Shown here in pieces: positions 43,540 through 52,504 of a stretch of DNA of 64,000 bases. Each line of letters starts with the position of its first letter. Within the stretch, counting starts at the first letter, position 1. Source of the stretch: Paenibacillus helianthi (lineage in GTDB: Bacteria > Bacillota > Bacilli > Paenibacillales > Paenibacillaceae); contig NZ_LVWI01000059.1 in the NCBI RefSeq assembly GCF_001909055.1, forward strand, positions 62,001 through 126,000, read 5' to 3'. Under the pieces are notes generated by a model, which was given only the letters and a program-made list of their open reading frames with translations, did no database searches and was not told the origin of the DNA. A program made the position numbers and the translations under genes.

Positions 43540-44268
43540 TTATTTATACGACTGTATCGCCCATTCACCTTTTTTATATACCAGCCAATATTCTGAATTA
43601 GCCTTCGCCTTATGTCGTTCCATGTTGTTATAAACATCATCAAAATTCATAATTCTTCCAATGATATTAAAAGGGATTTCTACACTGTTCCGAAATTTTA
43701 CAATTCTATATAAATCAATCAGTATTCCATCTTTAGCGAATAACGTTAATAGTTCTCCAATGTCTTGACCTAATGGGGGTACATTCTTTCGGTAAGACTT
43801 CAATTTATTTGAAATTAGACGTCCTAAAACATCAATATATTGATTTTTATCTTTATAGAAAATTTTGTTGAACCAACCATCATCATGTGCCAAATATACA
43901 AACTTATTATTGAGTTTTTCAAAAAACGGGCTTCCGAACGGCTGTTGATAATGACCTAAATACAACAACTCCGCTTTCTCCTGAGGTGTGAGATCATCAA
44001 GGGTATTCATTTCATCAAAATCCACCCAACAAAAATCGCCATAAGAATACACATTTTCTTCGTATAGGTCCTTTAGATTTTCTTTTCTTACAAATTCTAA
44101 CCTTAGTCCATAATGGAAATCCTCACCTGTATATCTGGATTCAAGGAGCAAAATATTGTTTGGTTCAACAGTAAGACAATGGATAAAGTCAATAAATTCA
44201 ATCCCCATTGAAGTTGTTGACTGTTCATTTTCGTTATAGATCATGTAAATGACATCTTTTGTTTTCAT
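43540..44268 (-). CDS. Unknown AT-rich protein, possibly acquired
   Basis: 242 residues, soluble, no signal peptide; I do not recognise the function. It begins MKTKDVIYMIYNENEQSTT and contains ENVYSYGDFCWVDFDEMNTL and KFVYLAHDDGWFNKIFYKD, giving an aromatic- and Asp-rich protein. Base composition is clearly more AT-rich than the neighbours, and the adjacent acetyltransferase is truncated, so insertion by transfer is plausible. A GGAGG site lies just before the start. It is alone on its strand. Confidence 0.75.
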   Translation of the reverse strand: MKTKDVIYMIYNENEQSTTSMGIEFIDFIHCLTVEPNNILLLESRYTGEDFHYGLRLEFVRKENLKDLYEENVYSYGDFCWVDFDEMNTLDDLTPQEKAELLYLGHYQQPFGSPFFEKLNNKFVYLAHDDGWFNKIFYKDKNQYIDVLGRLISNKLKSYRKNVPPLGQDIGELLTLFAKDGILIDLYRIVKFRNSVEIPFNIIGRIMNFDDVYNNMERHKAKANSEYWLVYKKGEWAIQSYK

Positions 44269-44329
44269 CTATAAACCTCCGCAATCGGATTAGTCTTAAC
44301 AGGCTTCTCAATTATTCTTCACTGCTGCA

Positions 44330-45355
44330 CTAACTATATTTCGCCAGCATTTCCGCGAGCAGGCCCTTAACCCCCGCGACTAGTTCTGGCGGTTCCTGTA
44401 CCGCAGCCTCAGTGCATAGGCCAATCACGAACCGTGTGAAAAAACCCAGATCCTTGTGCGGGATCTCTCCTTCCAAGTAGCCGGTGCCGCCTTCGCGGAT
44501 ATGGAGCAGGGATGCCGACCATAGCTCACCCTCGCATGCCTGGACGCCTTCATGGGTTAGTTCAACGTACAACCGGACTTGTTGAGGGTTCTGGGCTGAC
44601 GCCCTTCCCCGTTTCCCGTCTGCTCCTGCCTCTGAATCCTTCTGCCTCTCCGCCCGGTTCCCCTGCTGCATATGGCTGAAAGCATCTTTATTCCCCAGAT
44701 GCACATCCCGCAGATCCAGCGGTGCGAGGTCAGAGGTGTCATACACCGCTGCATGTATCCGGTCACAGCGGAACACACGAATGCCGCCCCGCAGGAAACA
44801 GTAGGCCGGACAATACCACAACCCGCTGCTCGCATAGATGCCGATCGGCTGAATGGCTCTTTCCATACGTTCACCCCTGGTTTCATAAACAATCCGCAGC
44901 ACTTTTTGCCCCGTTGCCGCTTCCAGCAGAATAGCGAGATATGAAAACTCGGCTTGTCTTGACGGGATTACGAAATCTATCCGGTCCTTCATCTGATCTA
45001 TTCGGTCGCGGACATCCCCGGACATATAATGATAGAACTTGTGCAAAGCGGACAAGGATTCTTCCTTGAACGGCAGATAGTTGTAATGGCGCAGAGAATG
45101 GCTGGCAAAAAAAATCGCTACCGCTTCCTCCTCCGTAAAGGCAATGGGCGGGAGGATTCTCTCGTTCAGCACCTGGTATCCGCCGTGGGGCCCCACTTCG
45201 GAATAGAGCGGGACACCCAGCTCACCCAACTCCTGCAAATCCCTAAGGATGGTGCGCGTGGACACGCCGAATTCCACTGCCAGCTCTTTGACGGTGAACT
45301 TTCGCTTGCGGTTGACGGTCATCATCAGGTCCAGCAAGCGTTTGGATTTAGACAT
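44330..45355 (-). CDS. WYL-domain transcriptional regulator (YafY type)
   Basis: 341 residues from MSKSKRLLDLMM, with GGAG seven bases upstream. The N-terminal winged helix (VKELAVEFGVSTRTILRDLQELGELGVPL) is followed by a WYL ligand-binding domain (IQPIGIYASSGLWYCPAYC; FRCDRI) and a WCX end. A charged insert (GNRAERQKDSEAGADGKRG, about 235-260) interrupts the second half. It is divergent from the VOC-family gene, which it probably regulates. Confidence 0.9.
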   Translation of the reverse strand: MSKSKRLLDLMMTVNRKRKFTVKELAVEFGVSTRTILRDLQELGELGVPLYSEVGPHGGYQVLNERILPPIAFTEEEAVAIFFASHSLRHYNYLPFKEESLSALHKFYHYMSGDVRDRIDQMKDRIDFVIPSRQAEFSYLAILLEAATGQKVLRIVYETRGERMERAIQPIGIYASSGLWYCPAYCFLRGGIRVFRCDRIHAAVYDTSDLAPLDLRDVHLGNKDAFSHMQQGNRAERQKDSEAGADGKRGRASAQNPQQVRLYVELTHEGVQACEGELWSASLLHIREGGTGYLEGEIPHKDLGFFTRFVIGLCTEAAVQEPPELVAGVKGLLAEMLAKYS

Positions 45356-45472
45356 AGCACAGCTCCAATATCTTTTTATTTGTGACAATACTTGTCACTA
45401 TTATACCCTACAATGAATATATAGCCCAGCCGCTGGTGGCGGGCAAATCCAACTGTAGGGAGAGATTTGAAC

Positions 45473-45898
45473 ATGACTATACAGCTGAATCCTTTTATCC
45501 TGCTCGACGGAAATGCGCAGAAGGCGATTGAATTTTATCAGGAGACGCTGGGAGCGAAGCTGCTCTTCAAGCAAACGGTAGGAGAAGGGCCGCAGAACCC
45601 CGATACACCGTTGTCAGAGGAAGCCAAAGCACGCATTGCCCATTCCGTACTGCGCGTGGGAGAGACGGATTTTTACGTAGCCGATCTGGAGGAAGGACAG
45701 GCGCTGATCCCGGGCAATGGCATCAACATTTGCATTACGGTAGACAACGCCGCAGAGGCAGAGCAGCTTTATCACTTATTAAAAGAAGGCGGACAAGTTG
45801 ATATAGAGCTCGCCCCCGCCTACTTCAGTCCTGCATTCGGCATGGTCACCGACAAGTTCGGTGTGGCTTTCCAGGTGTTCACAAAGCGCGGGCAATGA
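45473..45898 (+). CDS. VOC-family protein, PhnB-like
   Basis: 141 residues from MTIQLNPFILLDGNAQKAI, with a GGGAGAG site eight bases upstream. It has paired beta-alpha-beta-beta-beta modules (FYQETLGAKLLFKQ; GMVTDKFGVAFQVF) of the glyoxalase/bleomycin-resistance/PhnB group. Most PhnB-like members have no proven enzyme activity; some are resistance or dioxygenase proteins. It is divergent from the WYL regulator with about 115 bases between, a common pairing. Confidence 0.88.
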   Translation: MTIQLNPFILLDGNAQKAIEFYQETLGAKLLFKQTVGEGPQNPDTPLSEEAKARIAHSVLRVGETDFYVADLEEGQALIPGNGINICITVDNAAEAEQLYHLLKEGGQVDIELAPAYFSPAFGMVTDKFGVAFQVFTKRGQ

Positions 45899-46014
45899 AT
45901 GCAGAAGCCCCCTGTCGTGCAGATTTGCGCGTACCCTGACAATTATTCGAATAGCATCAGCCCTCCTACGTATACTATGCCTCATTAGCTTATTCTAAGC
46001 GGGGGGCGCTGATA

Positions 46015-46659
46015 GTGAAAAAACTGGTTTATGCATACATGATTACTCTGCTCCTAATGGTTTCAGTTTCAGCACCTATGATTGAAGCGGCCGGATATAC
46101 AGTAGAAGCCAAACCAGTGGACCCAGCGCTATTGGCTTCGCTCCGCCAGGGCGGGTACATCCTGTTCGTCAGACACGGTGAAGCAACAACGGGACAAGAT
46201 CAACCAAACCTCGACCTCAGAGACTGCACAACCCAGAGGAATCTTTCCAATGAAGCTAGAAGGCAGGCCGTTCTTTTGGGAAAAGCCATCAGGCGCCTGC
46301 ACATCCCGGTTCAAACCCCGATTGTGGCCAGCCCCTTTTGCCGGACCAGGGAAACGGCAGCCTTAGCTTTTGGAGCAGACAATGTTCAGACCGATCCCTT
46401 CTGGGTCAACATTTACAATTTGAGTGGTAATGTTACCTCAGACGAACAAGAAAGCACATTAACGGCCCTGAGATCTGTATTGGAGAAGACTCCAGCTGAG
46501 GGAACTAATCAAGTGATCATTGCCCACAGCTTTCCCAGGGGTCTAGGGTTGGGAGAGATCCCCTACTTAGGGACTGTGGTCTTGAAACCCAAAGGTGAGG
46601 GTCATGGTTATGATATTGTGTCCAGGATTTCCTTGAGTGAATGGTTAAGTACACAGTGA
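46015..46659 (+). CDS. Secreted histidine phosphatase-superfamily protein
   Basis: 214 residues from a GTG start (GTG AAA AAA CTG) behind a GGGGGG stretch. A signal peptide of about 26 residues ends near MIEAAG. The phosphohistidine motif FVRHGEA lies near residue 54, and ASPFCRTRETA and IIAHSFP supply the other phosphate pocket residues. It could hydrolyse phosphate esters outside the cell; the substrate is unknown. It reads toward the 51-bp tandem array. Confidence 0.85.
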   Translation: MKKLVYAYMITLLLMVSVSAPMIEAAGYTVEAKPVDPALLASLRQGGYILFVRHGEATTGQDQPNLDLRDCTTQRNLSNEARRQAVLLGKAIRRLHIPVQTPIVASPFCRTRETAALAFGADNVQTDPFWVNIYNLSGNVTSDEQESTLTALRSVLEKTPAEGTNQVIIAHSFPRGLGLGEIPYLGTVVLKPKGEGHGYDIVSRISLSEWLSTQ

Positions 46660-46749
46660 ACGCTTGGGCTCCGGCAAAAGAATGAACAAACTTACCCTAA
46701 TAGGGAATCCAACATCTCATTGCCGCAGGTAACGGCATCGCTCCCCAAT

Positions 46750-47120
46750 CAAGGGTATTTATACCTCTCATTCCGTCTGCCAGCCCGATTATGGCGAGAT
46801 CAGAGGTATTTATACCTCTCATTCTGCCCGCCAGCCCGGGTATGGCGAGATCAGAGGTATTTATACCTCTCATTCCGTCCGCCAGCCCGATTATGGCGAG
46901 ATCAGAGGTATTTATACCTCTCATTCTACCCGCCAGCCCGATTATGGCGAGATCAGAGGTATTTATACCTCTCATTCCGTCCGCCAGCCCGTTCACGGCG
47001 AGATCAGAGGTATTTATACCTCTCATTCTACCCGCCAGCCCGATTATGGCGAGATCAGACGTATTTATACCTCTCATTCCATCCGCTAGCCCGATTATGG
47101 CGGGATCAGAGGTATTTCCG
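46750..47120. repeat. 51-bp tandem repeat array with internal palindrome
   Basis: Seven complete 51-base units (46750-47106) and a partial eighth. Each holds the inverted repeat AGAGGTAT-TT-ATACCTCT and a Pro/Ala-type stretch CCGCCAGCCCGATTATGGCG. Odd units read TTCCGTC or TTCCATC and even units TTCTGCC or TTCTACC, so the array behaves as a 102-base dimer repeat. Since 51 is divisible by three, long repetitive open frames arise on both strands; none has a convincing ribosome binding site. It fills the gap between two convergent genes. Confidence 0.95.
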
Positions 47121-47176
47121 CTGAAGGATGGCTTTCCTGGTTCGGGGAGTTACACCGAGGTAGAACCATGAGCTGA

Positions 47177-48076
47177 TTAGTACAGCGCCCGCCACAAATA
47201 AAAGGTGGCATAGGCCTCCCAGCCGCGCCAGGGCTCCGCCAGCTTCAAAAGCTCTGCCGGGGTAGGCTTCCGGTCCATGCCGGTCAGGAATTTGACCGCA
47301 TTCTGCAGGCCTACATCCCCCACCGGGAGAGCCGTGGTATCATCCAGACAGCGCATCCGGACATACTGCGAGGTCCACGGACCGATACCTCGAATCTGGA
47401 GCAGCCGCTGCTCGGCAGCGTCCGGGGATGGCAGCGCCAGCAGTTCTTCACGGCTTAAGCCGCCGCTGGCAATTAGTGCCGCCACATCCAGCACCGTCCG
47501 CGCTTTGCTGCGGGTCAGCTGCAGGGCGCATAGCTCCTCCTGCTGCACATCCGCGAATACCTCCGGCCTTGGGAATTCATAATACATATGCCCTTCATAT
47601 TCCAGCGATTCTCCGTAGGCAGCCGTCAGCTGCTGCTTCAGCCTGTAAGCAAACGCCAGATTCACTTGCTGGCCCAGAATGGCCCAGCACAACGCTTCGA
47701 ACAGATCGGGAATACCCACGATCCGCAGGCCTCTGTGCTGCTCCGTAAGCGGCCCCAGCAGCGGATCGGCTTCTGCCAGACGGTAGAACGGTGCCAGATC
47801 ACGGTCCAGATCGAACCATTCCCGAATGTAGCGGGCCAGCCACGCTACCGCTTCAGGACCAGGAGTTTCGCCGTACAGCAAGGTTACCCGCAGCTGGCCC
47901 CCCTTCGGGACCGTCAGCCGGACAAGAACCGGGTGGTTATCCAGATTGAAGTAACGGGTCACTCCCTCCTGATCCGTCCGGTACAGGCATTCAAGCGGAG
48001 AACGGTTCAGGTAATCCAGGCAGACGCCGAAATCGAAGAACTCCGGCAGCGGCAGCTCAAAAAGCAAATCGTTCAT
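47177..48076 (-). CDS. alkA: DNA-3-methyladenine glycosylase II
   Basis: 299 residues from MNDLLFELPLPEF, with a GGGGGAGG site upstream; it overlaps the methyltransferase stop by 20 bases. An N-terminal AlkA-like beta domain is followed by the HhH-GPD fold: helix-hairpin-helix QIRGIGPWTSQYV and catalytic Asp in LPVGDVGL. It removes alkylated bases such as 3-methyladenine. Third gene of the adaA-adaB-alkA-like operon, so it should be induced by methylation damage. Confidence 0.92.
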   Translation of the reverse strand: MNDLLFELPLPEFFDFGVCLDYLNRSPLECLYRTDQEGVTRYFNLDNHPVLVRLTVPKGGQLRVTLLYGETPGPEAVAWLARYIREWFDLDRDLAPFYRLAEADPLLGPLTEQHRGLRIVGIPDLFEALCWAILGQQVNLAFAYRLKQQLTAAYGESLEYEGHMYYEFPRPEVFADVQQEELCALQLTRSKARTVLDVAALIASGGLSREELLALPSPDAAEQRLLQIRGIGPWTSQYVRMRCLDDTTALPVGDVGLQNAVKFLTGMDRKPTPAELLKLAEPWRGWEAYATFYLWRALY

Positions 48077-48611
48077 GGCCCGCCTCCCCCACATGCAGAA
48101 TACCTTCCAGCGCCAGCAGCTCCTGCTTCAGCTTAAGACCGCCCCGGTAGCCGGTTAATGTTCCGTTCGTGCCAATAACCCGGTGACAGGGCAGAATGAC
48201 CGGAAGCGGATTCTGCCCGTTCGCCGTTCCTACTGCGCGCATCGCCTGCGACCTGCCGATCCTCCCGGCAAGCTCCCGGTAGGTAATGACCTCACCATGC
48301 GGAATGGTCGCAAGTCCTTTCCAGACCTCCTGCTGAAACGGAGTTCCCCAGATATCCAGAGGGATATCCTTGAAGCTGACCGGTACCCCAGCAAAATAAT
48401 TCTCCAGCTCCCGGGTAATCCCGAGCTGCGCGAACACTGCCTGATGCTCCTGATAACGGTGCAGCGGAGCAAAGGTTTTTAGCCATGCCCCCTCAGGCAG
48501 CTTCTCCTCTCTCCCAAAGGACAGGCGGATTAAGCCTTTGTCACTGGCCCATAGGGTCCAATCTCTATTCCCCAGGTTCAGGGTATGATGGTAAATCGTG
48601 ATTTCATTCAT
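48057..48611 (-). CDS. adaB: Methylated-DNA-protein-cysteine methyltransferase
   Basis: 184 residues from MNEITIYHHTLNLG with AGGAGGG seven bases upstream. The active-site cysteine is in PCHRVIG, followed by LTGYRGGLKLKQELL; the helix-turn-helix Arg region is QAMRAVGTANGQNPLP. It transfers the methyl group of O6-methylguanine to itself. Its start overlaps the stop of the AraC/Ada regulator by eight bases, as in the Bacillus adaA-adaB operon. The name ogt would be equally correct. Confidence 0.93.
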   Translation of the reverse strand: MNEITIYHHTLNLGNRDWTLWASDKGLIRLSFGREEKLPEGAWLKTFAPLHRYQEHQAVFAQLGITRELENYFAGVPVSFKDIPLDIWGTPFQQEVWKGLATIPHGEVITYRELAGRIGRSQAMRAVGTANGQNPLPVILPCHRVIGTNGTLTGYRGGLKLKQELLALEGILHVGEAGHERFAF

Positions 48612-49179
48612 GATGAATCCCTCCTTGGATTTGGCTGCGGTATTCGGTCGGCGCCAGGCCGGTTTTTCGTATGAACCACGCGGCAAAGTGTGACGGCCCG
48701 CGAAAGCTGACCGCTTGTCCCACCTCAGCAACCGCAAGCTCTGTATCCGCCAGCAGCGCGCACGCTTTCTCCACGCGCAGCTGATCCAGCCTCTCCGCAG
48801 GCGACCGCCCGGTGACCCGCTTATAGGTGCGCTGGAGATGAAACGGGCTAACCTTCAGCTGTGCGGCAAGGGATTGGAGTGTAACCTTCTGCCCAAATTG
48901 TGCCTCCATCAGCTTATCCGTCTCGGATGCAAGCAACGCGTCCGGGCGCAGCACACCGCCTTCCTCCGGGCGGCATCTTTTGCAGGGCCGGAACCCCGCC
49001 GCTACCGCCTGCTCCAGCGAATCATAAAAAACGACATTGCCTGCCTTCGGCGTTCTTGCCCGGCAGGAAGGGCGGCATACAATATGTGTTGTCAGCACCG
49101 CTGTATAATACACACCATCATACTTTGGCTCGCGCCGCACAACGGATTCGTAGATCTGCTCGAATAACGCCTGTTCCAT
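48604..49179 (-). CDS. adaA: AdaA-type methylphosphotriester-DNA methyltransferase and activator
   Basis: 191 residues. The N-terminal zinc domain has four cysteines (Cys35 and Cys39 in VCRPSC, Cys66 and Cys69 in PCKRC). One is the methyl acceptor from DNA phosphotriesters. The C-terminal AraC helix-turn-helix pair includes VTLQSLAAQLKVSPFHLQRTYKRVTG and GRSPAERL. Once methylated it should activate its own operon with adaB and alkA. Length and arrangement match Bacillus AdaA; the O6-methylguanine domain of enteric Ada is encoded separately here. Confidence 0.94.
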   Translation of the reverse strand: MEQALFEQIYESVVRREPKYDGVYYTAVLTTHIVCRPSCRARTPKAGNVVFYDSLEQAVAAGFRPCKRCRPEEGGVLRPDALLASETDKLMEAQFGQKVTLQSLAAQLKVSPFHLQRTYKRVTGRSPAERLDQLRVEKACALLADTELAVAEVGQAVSFRGPSHFAAWFIRKTGLAPTEYRSQIQGGIHHE

Positions 49180-49407
49180 CGGAAATCACCTCTTACCGCC
49201 AGTATATACGATTCAATTTGCCTTATGCAGCCCTTTGAAACAGGAGAGCAAGATTACGACAGCGCTACTATAGGCCGTACTTTGCTCTGTACTCCACTCG
49301 CGCGGGGAGGTACAATAAGTTATTCATCAGAACCAACTACGGTCAGGAAGAACATAATATGGTAATATTATGAATATTTCCATTATCGAACATTCAGGAG
49401 GATCACT

Positions 49408-50037
49408 ATGCAAAAGCACTTATGGCTATTAAGCACACTTTTTCTTTCCCTTGCGTTATTTACAGGCTGCAGCTCATCCGCCTCAAGCAATGCACCTGAA
49501 CCCAGCCCTCCGGCCTCTGAAATTGCAGCACCCTCTTCTGAGAGCACTTCGCCTCCTGTTGAGAGTGCAGCTCCTGCACCTGAGAGCAGTACTTCTCCGC
49601 AGGACGGCACAGCCGAAACGGCAGCCGTTCAAGCCGCCACGGAGTATAAGACTTCCGAGTACACCGTCAAGGATTACGCGGATGTCCTGTCTGAGGAGAG
49701 CATTGAGCAGAGAAACGATGCGATGAGATCCTATCTGACAGAAGATTTTTATCAAAAAGCCATCAACAACCGTTATACTGCTCTACCCTTAATGGTCGTC
49801 CAGAAGCAGCAGATGTCTGTGCAGCCGGAAAATCTGAAGTTCACCCTAACGGATGGAACGAAAAAAGATATCGTCGAACTGAAGTACAACGTAGACCTGG
49901 TACTGCTCAATCAGAAGGGTAAGGAAAACAAGCGGGTGCCTATGGAGGGCATATTGACTATGTTTAATGTGGATGGGCAATGGCTGGTGCAAGGCGACCG
50001 GTTTGACAACGCCGCGTTCAACAAGCTGATCAACTAA
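49408..50037 (+). CDS. Lipoprotein of unknown function
   Basis: 209 residues with signal peptide and lipobox LFTGCSSS (Cys21). A Ser/Pro/Glu/Ala-rich linker (about 22-70) leads to a globular domain of about 130 residues. That domain contains YTVKDYADVLSEESIEQRND, FYQKAINNRY and an NTF2-like ending GILTMFNVDGQWLVQGDRFD. The end suggests an NTF2/DUF4878-type fold, but I am not sure. An AGGAGG site precedes the start. It is a single gene. Confidence 0.78.
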   Translation: MQKHLWLLSTLFLSLALFTGCSSSASSNAPEPSPPASEIAAPSSESTSPPVESAAPAPESSTSPQDGTAETAAVQAATEYKTSEYTVKDYADVLSEESIEQRNDAMRSYLTEDFYQKAINNRYTALPLMVVQKQQMSVQPENLKFTLTDGTKKDIVELKYNVDLVLLNQKGKENKRVPMEGILTMFNVDGQWLVQGDRFDNAAFNKLIN

Positions 50038-50052
50038 TTTCATCGGTTATCC

Positions 50053-50098
50053 AAAAAAAACCCCTCCAACTTCCGCCATAACGGCGTAGTTCGAGGGG
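50053..50098 (-). terminator. Intrinsic terminator of kdgT
   Basis: CCCCTCCAAC and GTTCGAGGGG arms enclose a GCCATAACGGC inner hairpin. On the minus strand eight T follow. It lies 60 bases after the permease stop codon and 20 bases after the lipoprotein gene on the other strand. Confidence 0.8.
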
Positions 50099-50157
50099 CT
50101 AAATGTATAGGGACATCCTTTTATAAACTATATAATTTACGTTGTTATAAGAATATA

Positions 50158-51162
50158 TTATATGGCTGCTTTTGAAGTCTGAAGATCCGCAGGGCCGTCT
50201 GCAACCGGCGGGTTCTTCTTCTTCATGTAACCAGAGTAGTAAGCGGTAATGATTGGAACGAGGATGGAAGTCACAATAACCGATGCTGCCACGAGTGCGG
50301 TTGCTGTCTGGGCAGCTGGCAGAAACTCAGGCTTCATGTTGGCTACCAGCATAGGGTTGGCTACAGCGGCTCCGGCAGTACTGGAAGCGGCAAGTCCGGC
50401 AGTCCCGTTACCACGGCCAATGTACTTGTCAGCCAGAATCAGCGGAACACCTGTAATGATGATAACAACAACACCCAGCAGAATACCCAGCAGGCCTGTA
50501 TCTACAATGACACCCAGGTCAATGGAGCTACCCAGTGCGAAACCAAAGAACGGAATCAGTGTTTGTGTAGCTTTGCCGAAGTAAGCACGCAGATCATGAT
50601 CCAGGTTACCCAGCAGGAATCCGACCAGGAAAGGAAGCACAGCGCCAACAAATACATGCGGTTCGAATACGGCTACCCCGGTGCTGCCCAGGATCAGCAT
50701 GGTTACAAGCGGACCGGATTCCAGCGACATCAGTACAAAGGCGCCAGATTCTTCTTTTGTGCCATACTGCTGCATAATGGAAGCGTACAGGCCGCCATTG
50801 GTCATATCCATTGCGGAAATGATCGCCAGAACGGATAATCCGGCAAAAAATCCGGTTTGAACGCCGCCCTCAGGCAGGAACTGAATGGCAATCAAGGCTA
50901 CTACCCAAGCCACCGCGATTTTGGTCAATACAAGTGTTCCGGATTTGCGGATTACGGTTCCGGTTGCTCTAACATCAATAGCAGCACCCATACAGAAGAA
51001 CCAGACGGCCAGAATAGGTACCGTACCTGTCATCAGGCCTTTGGTGAAGCCTCCGAAATATTCACCTGCATTCGGGAAAGCCGTGTGGATAATGGCACCA
51101 AGGAATAAAGGAATCAGCATCATGCCGCCAGGAATCTTGTCGATCGTCTGTTTGATTTTCAT
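50158..51162 (-). CDS. kdgT: 2-keto-3-deoxygluconate permease
   Basis: 334 residues from MKIKQTIDKIPGGMML, which aligns with the known KdgT start; longer frames to 51174 or 51264 are possible but less likely. About ten membrane segments, with the family blocks PGGMMLIPLFLGAIIHT, ISAMDMTNGGLYASIMQQYG, LESGPLVTMLILG and AVANPMLVANMKPE. It imports 2-keto-3-deoxygluconate, a pectin and uronate breakdown product, with protons. The kinase and aldolase genes of that pathway are not in the window. Confidence 0.93.
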   Translation of the reverse strand: MKIKQTIDKIPGGMMLIPLFLGAIIHTAFPNAGEYFGGFTKGLMTGTVPILAVWFFCMGAAIDVRATGTVIRKSGTLVLTKIAVAWVVALIAIQFLPEGGVQTGFFAGLSVLAIISAMDMTNGGLYASIMQQYGTKEESGAFVLMSLESGPLVTMLILGSTGVAVFEPHVFVGAVLPFLVGFLLGNLDHDLRAYFGKATQTLIPFFGFALGSSIDLGVIVDTGLLGILLGVVVIIITGVPLILADKYIGRGNGTAGLAASSTAGAAVANPMLVANMKPEFLPAAQTATALVAASVIVTSILVPIITAYYSGYMKKKNPPVADGPADLQTSKAAI

Positions 51163-51331
51163 GTGATTGATCATACCCTTCTTATAATATGGTTTAATTT
51201 TTTGCAGAAATTGATTATTTTGTCTTCCATAGGCGCAGCAAATCAGCCCCCTGGGTCTAACCATCTGTTACAGTACGCAAACCTGCGGACAGCTGTCTCT
51301 GAGAGAAAATTTGCTTGACTACGCTTTCACA

Positions 51332-52345
51332 TCACTTACGGCTAAGTCCGAGCTCCGGGATCATTTTGGCGAATAAATCGTCGCTTTCTTTTAATTGCCT
51401 GGAAAAGTCTTTGCCGTCCTTAACCATCAGTCCCAGTCCATTTACACTCATATACTCGCGGAATGCCTTGTCTTCGGTTCCTTTGATAAATGCCCCGGCG
51501 AGTATATCCGCAATGGCGTCCGGTGTGTCCTTGGGTACAGCAAGTCCCCTCCATGTACTGGTGAAGTTCACATGAATTCCGGTCTGCTCTTCCAGAGTCG
51601 GAACGCCCGGCAGCGCTTCAGAGCGCTTGTCGGCGTTAATCGCCAGTGTCCGCAGCTTTCCTTCATCCACATATTTTTTCACTTCGGCGGGACTCACAGG
51701 CACCGCATCCACAAATCCGTCCATTAAAGCGGAGACGGCGGGCCCAGCACCTTCAAAGGGAATATGTGCAAACTTCACACCTGTTTCCCGTTCTAACGTT
51801 ATGGCAGCTAAATGCCAAATGCTTCCCGTTCCTGCGTTTCCCATTTTCAATTCACCTGGATGCGCTTTCGCAAAGTCGAGAAATTCATTTACGGTTTGCC
51901 ACGGCGCGCCTTGCCTTACGGTTATGGCGGAAGGATCAAAATTTGTTTGAGCGATGGGTTTGAACTTCTCATAGGTAATCGGCAACAGTCCCAGATGTGG
52001 AAGGATGGTTAGTTCGGCCGGCAAAAAAGTCACCGTATACCCGTCCCCCTTGGCACTCGCGCCTTCCATCAGTCCGACGGAACCTCCGCCGCCTGTGCGG
52101 TTGACAACGATAACCGGCTGCCCCAGAAACTTCTCTGTCGCTTTGGCTAATGCCCTTGCTGTTGTATCGGTTCCTCCGCCTGCAGCGTACGGCACAATTA
52201 ATGTGATCGGCTTTTTGGGAAAACCAGCCTGATCTCCCTTGTTGCTGCGGTCGTCCGTTACGCGGTTTCCAATAAGAAGGAGGATTACTACAGCCAGCAG
52301 CGATGCCGCCCAGATTCCTATTTGCATTCCCCGTTTCAAAAGCAT
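51332..52345 (-). CDS. TctC/Bug-family solute-binding protein, orphan
   Basis: 337 residues. It starts MLLKRGMQIGIWAASLLAVVILLLIGN, an uncleaved anchor or signal without a lipobox Cys. Bug motifs are PITLIVPYAAGGGTDTTARALA, VVNRTGGGGSVG and KMGNAGTGSIWHLAAITLE. These proteins feed carboxylates to TctAB-type tripartite transporters or act as sensors' partners. No tctA or tctB gene is present here. It lies between the AraC regulator and kdgT on the same strand, so it may sense or bind a sugar acid. Confidence 0.9.
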   Translation of the reverse strand: MLLKRGMQIGIWAASLLAVVILLLIGNRVTDDRSNKGDQAGFPKKPITLIVPYAAGGGTDTTARALAKATEKFLGQPVIVVNRTGGGGSVGLMEGASAKGDGYTVTFLPAELTILPHLGLLPITYEKFKPIAQTNFDPSAITVRQGAPWQTVNEFLDFAKAHPGELKMGNAGTGSIWHLAAITLERETGVKFAHIPFEGAGPAVSALMDGFVDAVPVSPAEVKKYVDEGKLRTLAINADKRSEALPGVPTLEEQTGIHVNFTSTWRGLAVPKDTPDAIADILAGAFIKGTEDKAFREYMSVNGLGLMVKDGKDFSRQLKESDDLFAKMIPELGLSRK

Positions 52346-52416
52346 CCCTCTTCTCTTATTAAAGGATATCGAGCTGCTGGCGGGAACGTGAAATCCTGCC
52401 GTATGCTCTATCGCCC

Positions 52417-52486
52417 CACCCCCGAATTCTCAAGCATCATAGCTGTGAAAGTTTTCTCAAATAGAACTTTATCGTATTCGGGGGTG
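52417..52486. promoter_or_regulatory. 11-base inverted repeat in the tctC-like gene's upstream region
   Basis: CACCCCCGAAT (52417-52427) is perfectly repeated in inverse at 52476-52486, with 48 bases between. It lies in the 159-base gap between the AraC-type regulator's stop and the TctC-like start. It may be a transcript-end structure, an RNA element or an operator pair. Confidence 0.5.
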
Positions 52487-52504
52487 TCCCACAATCATAT
52501 TATC

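Noticed and set aside
46697..47124. Long repetitive open frames (MRGINTSDLA... on the minus strand; LYLSFRPPARL... on the plus strand) as repeat proteins, or the array as CRISPR
   Set aside because: The 51-base unit is divisible by three, so any frame without a stop in one unit stays open. No ribosome binding site precedes them. There are no unique spacers between repeats, and no cas genes.
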